The notes under the pieces were generated by a model. That model made no database searches. It was given only the letters and a program-made list of their open reading frames with translations, and was not told the DNA's origin. Positions 55,151-62,389 of a DNA stretch of 64,000 nucleotides are shown here, piece by piece. The stretch comes from Flavobacterium sp. N2038 (lineage in GTDB: Bacteria > Bacteroidota > Bacteroidia > Flavobacteriales > Flavobacteriaceae). The position numbers were made by a program, and so were the translations under genes. The stretch spans positions 3,596,001-3,660,000 of the forward strand of contig NZ_CP110001.1 in NCBI RefSeq assembly GCF_025947185.1, in the 5' to 3' direction. Numbering within the stretch: the stretch's first letter is position 1; each line of letters begins with the position of its first letter.

Positions 55151-58100
55151 ATGAGAAAAAAAATCAAAAAGGAATTGAGAAGCCTGTGCCGAAAAGGCAT
55201 TTTTGAAAAGTGTTTAAAAGTAACCGTCATTTCTTTACTGTCTTTAAATTTTCAATTTACCGTAGCAGCTGTAAAAGAAATGAAGTTTGATGTAAGTAAG
55301 TTTACATTATTCCAGAAAATGGTGAAAGGAAAAGTTGTAGATGAATCCGGAGCACCACTGCCCGGAGTAAATATTATTATAAAGGGTACAAAAAATGGCG
55401 TTCAGACAGACATGGATGGTAATTTTACTATTGAGGTTCCAAGTGCCAATACCATACTTGTTTTTACATTTATTGGAATGCAGGATCAGGAAGCTGTCGC
55501 AGAAAATGGCAACATAAAAATTGTTATGAAAGAAGCCGGCCAGCAAATGGACGAAGTTGTTGTAGTAGGATACAGCAAAGTAAAAAAAGAAAGTTTAACC
55601 GGATCGCTGCAAACTTTGGACAATAAAAAAATTACAGATGTAACTACACCTAATGTTGAAAATATGCTGGCAGGAAAAGCTACTGGCGTATTTGTAAATA
55701 CAGGCGGCGGACAGCCAGGAGCAGCAGCTAAAGTAATTATTAGAGGCAGAACAACTGTCAATGGAAGTACAGACCCTTTATGGGTAATTGATGGAGTTAT
55801 TGTGGGGAATACTTCGGCAAATGTAAATCCAGCTGATATTGAAACCTTGACTGTTCTTAAAGATGCAGCTTCTACGGCTGTATATGGTTCACAAGGAGCA
55901 AATGGTGTGATTGTAGTTACTACTAAGAGTGGGAAAAATGGAAAATCTACCATTAATTTTTCTGCTAAAACTGCTATGACCACAATAAACAATGGAAATT
56001 TCAAAATTATGAATGGCGCTGAATTATATGATTTATATGACTCATTTGCTAACAAAGAAACTTTTCAAAATGTTTGGTGGTGGAAACCTGAATTAAGAAA
56101 CAAAAACTTTAATTGGTGGGATAATGGAACTCAAACAGGTATTGCAGAAGATTACAACTTATCATTCAGCGGCGGCAGTGAAACTTTTAAGAGTTATATT
56201 TCTGTAGGTCTTTACAACGAAACAGGGGCTATAAAAGGGTACGACTACAAAAAATACAACGGCCTTATGAAGTTTGAGTACAAACCAAGCAGTTGGTTCA
56301 CCTTAAGACCTCAGGTAAATTTAACCAGAGAATCTACTTTAGACAAACAACACGATGTTTACGCTTTGTATGCAAATATGCCTTGGGACAGTCCTTATTT
56401 GCCAGATGGATCTTTGGTAGGAAATGCTCCAAACCCAACTTGGGTAAACACAACCGGATCAAACTACTTATATGATTTACAATGGAATTATGGTGAATCT
56501 GAGAGCTATACTGTTCGTACAAATCTTGATTTTGATGTTAAATTGACAAGTTGGCTGACTTTTTCATCTGTAAACAATTACATTTTTGGTAATTCAAATT
56601 CCAATTATTATACAGATCCAAGATCAGCAAATGGAATCGCTGTAAAAGGCAGAATCGAAGATAACTTTGATACTTATAATAGAATCTATACCAATCAATT
56701 AGTAAAATTCAATAAAACATTCAAGAAACACTCTTTTAATGCTGTTGCAGGTTATGAGTGGAATGAGTACAATAAAAAATTCAGCCAGGCAATTGCTACC
56801 GGAATTCCTCCGGGAATTGTAGCTCCTGATGCAGCAGCAGTTCCTGAAAAAGTAGCTGGTGGAAGATCGCAATGGGCGGTACAATCTTTACTATCAAACG
56901 TAAATTACTCTTATGATAATCGTTATTTAGCACAAGTATCTTTCCGTCGTGACGGAGCATCAAACTTTGGTAAAAATGCACAGTATGGTAATTTTTACTC
57001 TGTAAGTGCAGGTTGGAACATTCATAATGAATCATTCTTTCATGCAGATTATATCAATAACTTAAAACTAAGAGCCAGTTACGGTTCTGTAGGTAACAGA
57101 CCTAATAGTTTATATCCTCATCTTCCTTTATATTCTTTCTCGAAAAGTAGTTATAACGAAAGCCCGGGAGCGTTAATCTCACAATTGGCAAATCCGGATT
57201 TAAGCTGGGAAAAAACTTTTACAGGTGGTGTTGGTGTAGATGTAAGCTTCTTTAAACGAGTAAACATTACTTTAGATTATTACAATAAAAACACTTCCGG
57301 ATTATTATATCAGGTACCACTTCCGGGTGTAATTGGAATTAACAGCATTTGGAGAAACGTAGGTGCAGTAAACAATAGAGGTTTTGAAGCTTCGGTAAAT
57401 GTAGACATCATCAAAAATGACAACTTTAACTGGTCTGTCGATGCCAATATTGGAACTAATAAAAATAAGGTAACTAAACTTTATGGTGATAAACAACAAA
57501 TTATTGTTGGAGACGGTAGCGGTGTTGCGGGTTCAGCAAGAAAACTTTTAACTCCGGGAAAAGATGTTGATAGCTGGTACTTAACAGAGTGGGCTGGCGT
57601 TAATCCTGAAAACGGAAAACCACAATGGTTTACTACAAATGCTGCTGGTGAACGTGTAAAAACGAGCGATTATAGTGATGCCTCTAAAAGCCAAAAAGTA
57701 ATAGGATCTTACACTCCTGACTTTTTTGGAGGATTCTCTACCAATTTACACTATAAGAAATTTGATTTTTCTGCTATTTTTAGTTATTCCGTTGGAGGTG
57801 AAATTTACAATTATGCACGTGCAGAATTTGACTCAGATGGTGCTTACAACGATAGAAACCAAATGAAACTTCTAAATGGATGGAGCCGTTGGGAAAAACC
57901 TGGTGATATTGCAACGCATCCACAGGCTCTTTATGATAACCCTAGTCAATCAAACAAAGCATCTTCACGTTTCTTAGAAACCGGTACTTACTTAAAAATG
58001 AGAAGCATCACTTTTGGATACAACATGCCAATTGAGCGTCTTCATATTGCAAATTTAAGATTATACATCGCTGGAGAGAACTTGTTTACTATTAGTCATT

Positions 58101-58231
58101 ATTCTGGTGTTGATCCTGAACTGCCTCCTACTTATAATTCAGCAAACCAGCAATATACTATAACAGGTGTTGCAACACAAGTATATCCTTCAACACGTAA
58201 AATTGTATTAGGACTTAACTTAACTCTATAA
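55151..58231 (+). CDS. SusC-like TonB-dependent outer-membrane transporter (SusC-2)
   Basis: This 1026-residue receptor starts with a basic N-terminus and a hydrophobic export segment (VTVISLLSLNFQFTVAA). It then has the carboxypeptidase-like domain (GKVVDESGAPLPGVNIIIKG), the plug (DPLWVIDGVI, VLKDAASTAVYGSQGANGVI) and a large C-terminal beta barrel. Its overall sequence is clearly different from SusC-1, so the cell probably takes up two kinds of oligosaccharide from one source. SusD-2 follows after 9 bases. The operator pair at 54944-54978 is upstream. Confidence 0.96.
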   Translation: MRKKIKKELRSLCRKGIFEKCLKVTVISLLSLNFQFTVAAVKEMKFDVSKFTLFQKMVKGKVVDESGAPLPGVNIIIKGTKNGVQTDMDGNFTIEVPSANTILVFTFIGMQDQEAVAENGNIKIVMKEAGQQMDEVVVVGYSKVKKESLTGSLQTLDNKKITDVTTPNVENMLAGKATGVFVNTGGGQPGAAAKVIIRGRTTVNGSTDPLWVIDGVIVGNTSANVNPADIETLTVLKDAASTAVYGSQGANGVIVVTTKSGKNGKSTINFSAKTAMTTINNGNFKIMNGAELYDLYDSFANKETFQNVWWWKPELRNKNFNWWDNGTQTGIAEDYNLSFSGGSETFKSYISVGLYNETGAIKGYDYKKYNGLMKFEYKPSSWFTLRPQVNLTRESTLDKQHDVYALYANMPWDSPYLPDGSLVGNAPNPTWVNTTGSNYLYDLQWNYGESESYTVRTNLDFDVKLTSWLTFSSVNNYIFGNSNSNYYTDPRSANGIAVKGRIEDNFDTYNRIYTNQLVKFNKTFKKHSFNAVAGYEWNEYNKKFSQAIATGIPPGIVAPDAAAVPEKVAGGRSQWAVQSLLSNVNYSYDNRYLAQVSFRRDGASNFGKNAQYGNFYSVSAGWNIHNESFFHADYINNLKLRASYGSVGNRPNSLYPHLPLYSFSKSSYNESPGALISQLANPDLSWEKTFTGGVGVDVSFFKRVNITLDYYNKNTSGLLYQVPLPGVIGINSIWRNVGAVNNRGFEASVNVDIIKNDNFNWSVDANIGTNKNKVTKLYGDKQQIIVGDGSGVAGSARKLLTPGKDVDSWYLTEWAGVNPENGKPQWFTTNAAGERVKTSDYSDASKSQKVIGSYTPDFFGGFSTNLHYKKFDFSAIFSYSVGGEIYNYARAEFDSDGAYNDRNQMKLLNGWSRWEKPGDIATHPQALYDNPSQSNKASSRFLETGTYLKMRSITFGYNMPIERLHIANLRLYIAGENLFTISHYSGVDPELPPTYNSANQQYTITGVATQVYPSTRKIVLGLNLTL

Positions 58232-58240
58232 AACAGAATC

Positions 58241-59938
58241 ATGAAAAAGATATTTATATTATGTATGGTAATTAGTTTCCTGTCCTCATGTGACTTAGAC
58301 AGAGAACCATTTGGATCCTACACAAAAGACAAAATTGAAGAAGATAAAGTAGCTGCCGTGGAAGTTTTATTAAATGGCTGTTATGCACAATTAAAAGGCT
58401 GGTCTGACACTATGCACAGAATTGGAGAATATCCTGGTGACAACATCATGATTAGAGGAACATCTACTGATTCATTTTATTCTTTTATTTCATATCAGCA
58501 TATTCCGGACAATGACAGACTATCTATTTTCTGGAACAACAGTTACAAAATAATCTCACAATCAAGTGACTTAATGAAGATTATGACCGAAGGAGAAAGT
58601 CCTGCCGTTGACCAGCAATTAGGTGAAGCTTACTATTTAAGAGGTATGGCTTATTTTTATTTATGTCGTGCTTACGGAAGACCTTACGCACAATCACCAG
58701 AAACTAATTTAGGTGTGCCAATCGTAAATGGTGTTCCTGCAGATTTAATTAATCTTACTTTACCGGACAGATCAACCGTAAAAGATACTTATGCACAAGC
58801 GATTAGCGACTTGAAAAAAGCAGAATCTTTAATGACTGTTGACAGATCTGCAGCATATGCAACTAAAGAAGCTGCTCAGGCAATGCTTTCAAGAGTTTAT
58901 CTGTATATGAGTGGTACATACGAAAACCCAAATCAGGATTATGCAACACTATCTATCGAATACGCAAATAAAGTAATCAATAGCGGAAAGTATAAATTAT
59001 TGAGCCGCGAAGGTTTTATGAAATCCAATATTTATGCACCGGATTCTGATGAACAAACTGAAACCATTTTTGCCGTTAAACGTGTCGCTTCAGAATTCTC
59101 AGGTGATGATCATTATCGTGGTATTGGCGGTATGTATGCTAATATTCAAGGTCAGGGATGGGGCGAAATGTATGCTAGTGCAAAATACCTTGATTTACTA
59201 AGAAAATCAGGTTTAAAGAAAGATGCTCGTTGGGCTTTTATTGATCCGCAGTACGATACAAACGACGCAGGAACGAAAACTCCGGCATTCCGTTTTATTT
59301 ACGACATTAAAAATGCCGGCGGGACACAAACTGGTTACAACTACATGCAGCAGCCGCTTAAAACAAATTCTAATGGTTCGCTTTATATCACAATTGGCAC
59401 TACAGATTACAACTTAACCGTAGTAAATGCAGTCGAAAATCAATATTCAATTGTGTACGAAGGAAAAACTTACACAGGAGAAAAAGATTATATGATGTTA
59501 TTAAATCGTGTATACCCAATGTATTATATCACCAAATGTTCTTTACAAAATAATGATTCTCACCTGTACTCTCCTCCTATTTCAAAATTAGATGAGTTAT
59601 ATTTAAATATAGCAGAAGCCTATGTCAAAAAAGGCGATTACAACAGTGCTTTAACGAACTTAAATCTCATTCGCGAAAGATCAATTGTTGGAGGAGGTTA
59701 TACATCATTAGACAATACAAATGCTGCACAACGTGTAGACGAAGAGCGTCAATTAGAATTAGCTTTTGAAGCACATCGCAGTTATGATGTTTATAGAAAC
59801 GGACAAACTATGACACGTCACTATCCGGGACCGCATTTACCAATGGTCGACTGGCCGGCTTCAAGTCCAAGAGTAGTACAATACATTCCTCAGTCTGAAA
59901 TCAATGCATATCCGGGAACTCTAACCCAAAACCCATAG
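58241..59938 (+). CDS. SusD-like nutrient-binding lipoprotein (SusD-2)
   Basis: This 565-residue surface lipoprotein has a lipobox (VISFLSSC, Cys17) and the SusD/RagB fold (EAYYLRGMAYFYLCRAYGRP, LYLNIAEAYVKKGDYNSALT, ERQLELAFEAHRSYDVYRNG). It pairs with SusC-2. An insertion of about 70 residues (around 345-420, with YNYMQQPLKTNSNG) lengthens it relative to SusD-1. A hairpin terminator follows at 59951-59983. Confidence 0.96.
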   Translation: MKKIFILCMVISFLSSCDLDREPFGSYTKDKIEEDKVAAVEVLLNGCYAQLKGWSDTMHRIGEYPGDNIMIRGTSTDSFYSFISYQHIPDNDRLSIFWNNSYKIISQSSDLMKIMTEGESPAVDQQLGEAYYLRGMAYFYLCRAYGRPYAQSPETNLGVPIVNGVPADLINLTLPDRSTVKDTYAQAISDLKKAESLMTVDRSAAYATKEAAQAMLSRVYLYMSGTYENPNQDYATLSIEYANKVINSGKYKLLSREGFMKSNIYAPDSDEQTETIFAVKRVASEFSGDDHYRGIGGMYANIQGQGWGEMYASAKYLDLLRKSGLKKDARWAFIDPQYDTNDAGTKTPAFRFIYDIKNAGGTQTGYNYMQQPLKTNSNGSLYITIGTTDYNLTVVNAVENQYSIVYEGKTYTGEKDYMMLLNRVYPMYYITKCSLQNNDSHLYSPPISKLDELYLNIAEAYVKKGDYNSALTNLNLIRERSIVGGGYTSLDNTNAAQRVDEERQLELAFEAHRSYDVYRNGQTMTRHYPGPHLPMVDWPASSPRVVQYIPQSEINAYPGTLTQNP

Positions 59939-59950
59939 TTCATTCTTTTC

Positions 59951-59983
59951 AAATCTCTCTAATTTACAGATTAGAGAGATTTT
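59951..59983 (+). terminator. Hairpin terminator after SusD-2
   Basis: Arms AAATCTCTCTAAT and ATTAGAGAGATTT enclose a 6-base loop. The T run is short. Confidence 0.7.
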
Positions 59984-60171
59984 ATAATATAATATTTTAA
60001 GTATGGGCCATCCTATAATTTGTGCAAATGCTATAGCTTATAAAGGTACTGCACGATGCATTCTTTATAGTCAAATCTATTTAGTTAATTATCAATCTCT
60101 AAATTATATTTTTAAACAATTTTTCTCTTTTTAATTGCTATTATGACTTAAATTTTATTACATTTACAAAG

Positions 60172-60185
60172 TGTGCTCGAGAACA
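60172..60185. promoter_or_regulatory. Single LacI-type operator upstream of the GH109 gene
   Basis: TGTGCTCGAGAACA at 60172-60185 lies 104 bases before the ATG at 60290. No second copy is found nearby, unlike the three pairs. The 351-base stretch 59939-60289 holds this site, the SusD-2 terminator and a smaller palindrome at 60232-60248, and no gene. Confidence 0.75.
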
Positions 60186-60231
60186 CAAATTAAAACACTT
60201 TAAATATCTTAAAAAAGAACAACGAATTTAA

Positions 60232-60248
60232 TGCACTTATAATGTGCA
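60232..60248. promoter_or_regulatory. Small palindrome TGCAC-N7-GTGCA upstream of the GH109 gene
   Basis: The 17-bp interrupted palindrome TGCACTTATAATGTGCA lies 41 bases before the ATG. It could be a second regulator site or a leader hairpin; evidence is only the symmetry. Confidence 0.3.
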
Positions 60249-60289
60249 AAAAATACGTCATCAAAAAAATCTAATCAAACAAACTAATT

Positions 60290-61669
60290 ATGAAAACTCG
60301 TAATTTAAAATTCATTTTGGCCGTTTGCATTATGTTGTGGGGAACATTTGCTACGGCTCAAATGATAAAAACAAAAACTCCATCACGTGCTAAAGGTCAA
60401 ACCGATGTATTACGTTTGGCTGCACCAGCGATTCCAAATGTTCGTGTTGCTTTCATCGGACTTGGTATGCGCGGTCCCGGAGCTGTTGAACGTATGACAC
60501 ATATTCCTGGTGTTGAGATTGTGGCACTATGCGACATGACACAGGAAAATACATCTAAAGCAAATGAAATTTTAACCAAAGCCGGACTTCCTAAAGCACA
60601 GGAATTTTATGGTGATGAAAATGCATGGAGAAAAGTAACAGCATTACCAAACGTAGATTTAGTTTATGTCGCTACAGATTGGTTGCATCATGCCGTAATT
60701 GGCGTTCAGGCCATGAAAAACGGTAAACACGTTGCAATTGAAGTTCCGGGAGCTTTGACAATGAAAGAAATCTGGGAGCTAATTGATACTTCCGAAAAAA
60801 CAAGAAAACATTGTATGCAGCTTGAAAATTGTGTTTATGATTTCTTTGAACTAACTACTTTAAACATGGCACAACAAGGTTTATTTGGTGAAATCTTACA
60901 TGCTGAAGGATCATACATTCATGGTTTACAGCCTTTTTGGGGAGAATACTGGAATAACTGGAGAATGGATTACAACATCAAACATCGTGGAGATATCTAT
61001 GCAACACATGGCATGGGACCAGCTTGTCAGGCTCTAAACATTCACCGTGGAGACAAAATGAATTTCCTGGTTTCTATGGATACAAAAGCGGTTGGAAATC
61101 CTGCTTACATTAAAGAAAAATCTGGACAGGAAATTAAAGACTTTAGAAATGGAGATCATACCATGACGATGATTCGTACTGAAAACGGAAAAACAATCCA
61201 GATTCAGCATGACGTTACTTCTCCTCGTCCTTACAGCAGAATGTATCAATTGAGCGGTACAAAAGGTTTTGCAAACAAATATCCGTTAGAAGGTTACGCT
61301 TTAGACGGTAAAGAATTGGGCGATGATGTAAAACCAAATCACGAAAAATTAAGCGCGCACTCTTTTGTTCCTGAAGAGGTTAAAAAAGCTTTAATGGAAA
61401 AATACAAACACCCGATAGTAAAAAATATAGAAGAACAAGCTAAAAAAGTAGGTGGTCACGGCGGAATGGATTTCGTAATGGATTATCGTTTAATTCATTG
61501 CCTGCAAAAAGGGCTTCCGCTGGATATGGATGTTTACGACTTAGCAGAATGGTCTTGTCTTGGTCCGTTAACAGAAATTTCTCTTGATAATGGTTCTGCT
61601 CCAGTTGAAATTCCGGATTTCACTCGTGGCGGATGGAAGAAATTACAAAAATTAGAATTCGCAGAATAA
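60290..61669 (+). CDS. Secreted GH109-type protein (alpha-N-acetylgalactosaminidase family, Gfo/Idh/MocA fold)
   Basis: This 459-residue protein has a signal peptide (MLWGTFATAQ), an NAD-binding Rossmann domain with GLGMRGPG at residues 57-64, and EVPGA at 151-155. The Tyr-Ile-His triplet Y209-H211 and the Y237-x2-H240 set in IYATHGMGP correspond to the residues reported for GH109 NagA of Elizabethkingia. GH109 enzymes remove alpha-linked GalNAc by an NAD-dependent redox route. The protein stands alone with its own operator and terminator. Family assignment is strong; substrate specificity is inferred. Confidence 0.9.
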   Translation: MKTRNLKFILAVCIMLWGTFATAQMIKTKTPSRAKGQTDVLRLAAPAIPNVRVAFIGLGMRGPGAVERMTHIPGVEIVALCDMTQENTSKANEILTKAGLPKAQEFYGDENAWRKVTALPNVDLVYVATDWLHHAVIGVQAMKNGKHVAIEVPGALTMKEIWELIDTSEKTRKHCMQLENCVYDFFELTTLNMAQQGLFGEILHAEGSYIHGLQPFWGEYWNNWRMDYNIKHRGDIYATHGMGPACQALNIHRGDKMNFLVSMDTKAVGNPAYIKEKSGQEIKDFRNGDHTMTMIRTENGKTIQIQHDVTSPRPYSRMYQLSGTKGFANKYPLEGYALDGKELGDDVKPNHEKLSAHSFVPEEVKKALMEKYKHPIVKNIEEQAKKVGGHGGMDFVMDYRLIHCLQKGLPLDMDVYDLAEWSCLGPLTEISLDNGSAPVEIPDFTRGGWKKLQKLEFAE

Positions 61670-61694
61670 ATTTTATTGGTTAGTTTAGTAGAGC

Positions 61695-61724
61695 AAGAGG
61701 GCGCAATTTTAAAGCGCTCTTTTG
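61695..61724 (+). terminator. Hairpin terminator after the GH109 gene
   Basis: Arms AAGAGGGCGC and GCGCTCTT pair with one bulge; TTTTGTTT follows. Confidence 0.65.
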
Positions 61725-61764
61725 TTTATTTTACACAATATAAAATATAATGGTTACTTAACTT

Positions 61765-61905
61765 TAACACATACAAACATAGCTTTGGTATACTTAAAAA
61801 GGCGTTTCACTAATTTAAATACACATAGTTTCTCTATGAGAAAGAAACGTATTTCACTTTACTTTCTTTTTTAGCCCTGTTTATCTATGTTTCTATTTGT
61901 TAAAC
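61765..61905. repeat. Palindromic repeat family B, copy 2
   Basis: It carries AAAAGGCGTTTCACTAATTT followed by AAATACACATAGTTTCTC and TATGAGAAAGAAACG, and ends near CTATGTTTCTATTTGTT. It is the inverted match of 51640-51765. It occupies most of the 318-base stretch 61670-61987. Confidence 0.6.
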
Positions 61906-61930
61906 AAATTTTCCATGAAGTATAATTATA

Positions 61931-61970
61931 AAACAAAAAACCATTCACGCATGTGAATGGTTTTTTGTTT
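61931..61970. terminator. Bidirectional hairpin terminator
   Basis: Perfect 18-base arms AAACAAAAAACCATTCAC and GTGAATGGTTTTTTGTTT enclose GCAT, between the plus-strand GH109 gene and the minus-strand OsmC gene. Confidence 0.88.
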
Positions 61971-61987
61971 ATTATAAGTTCTAAAAA

Positions 61988-62389
61988 TTACTTCCAGTTA
62001 AAAGTAATTCTTTTTTCAATTTCTGAACTTAAGCTTAAGAAAACCGGGCAAGTCATTCCCGCACGCTCCAGTATAGTCCTGCTTTTTTCATCGGCAACAC
62101 CCTGCATATCAAATACAATTTCGATTGCTCCGATTCTTCTTGGTTCTGCATTCATAATTTTAGTTACTTCCGCAGTAGAGCCAACAAAGTCTACATTTAA
62201 ATCACGGGCTTTAATTCCCATAATAGTCATCATACAGCTTGCTAATGCATTTGCCACAGTGTCTGTTGGCGAAAATGCTTCTCCTTTTCCGTTATTATCA
62301 ACCGGTGCATCAGAAATGATTTCACTTCCTGATTGTACGTGAATTGATTTTGTTCTTAAATCGCCTAAATAGGTTACTTTTGATGTCAT
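61988..62389 (-). CDS. OsmC/Ohr-family protein
   Basis: This 133-residue protein of the OsmC fold has DAPVDNNGKGEAFSPTDTVA, then ALASCMMTIMGIKA with one conserved Cys, and ERAGMTCPVFLSLSSE with the second Cys. These two Cys form the thiol peroxidase site that reduces organic or inorganic hydroperoxides. Its start codon overlaps the stop codon of the LysM gene by one base (TAATG), so the two are translated as a pair. Confidence 0.93.
   Translation of the reverse strand: MTSKVTYLGDLRTKSIHVQSGSEIISDAPVDNNGKGEAFSPTDTVANALASCMMTIMGIKARDLNVDFVGSTAEVTKIMNAEPRRIGAIEIVFDMQGVADEKSRTILERAGMTCPVFLSLSSEIEKRITFNWK

Noticed and set aside
35738..58231. Idea that SusC-2 is a recent duplicate of SusC-1
   Set aside because: Similarity is limited to family-wide blocks of the N-terminal domain and plug; barrel sequences differ widely, so it is an old split.
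61953..62342. A 129-residue ORF antisense to the OsmC gene
   Set aside because: It is the shadow frame of a well-supported OsmC gene and starts inside the terminator.
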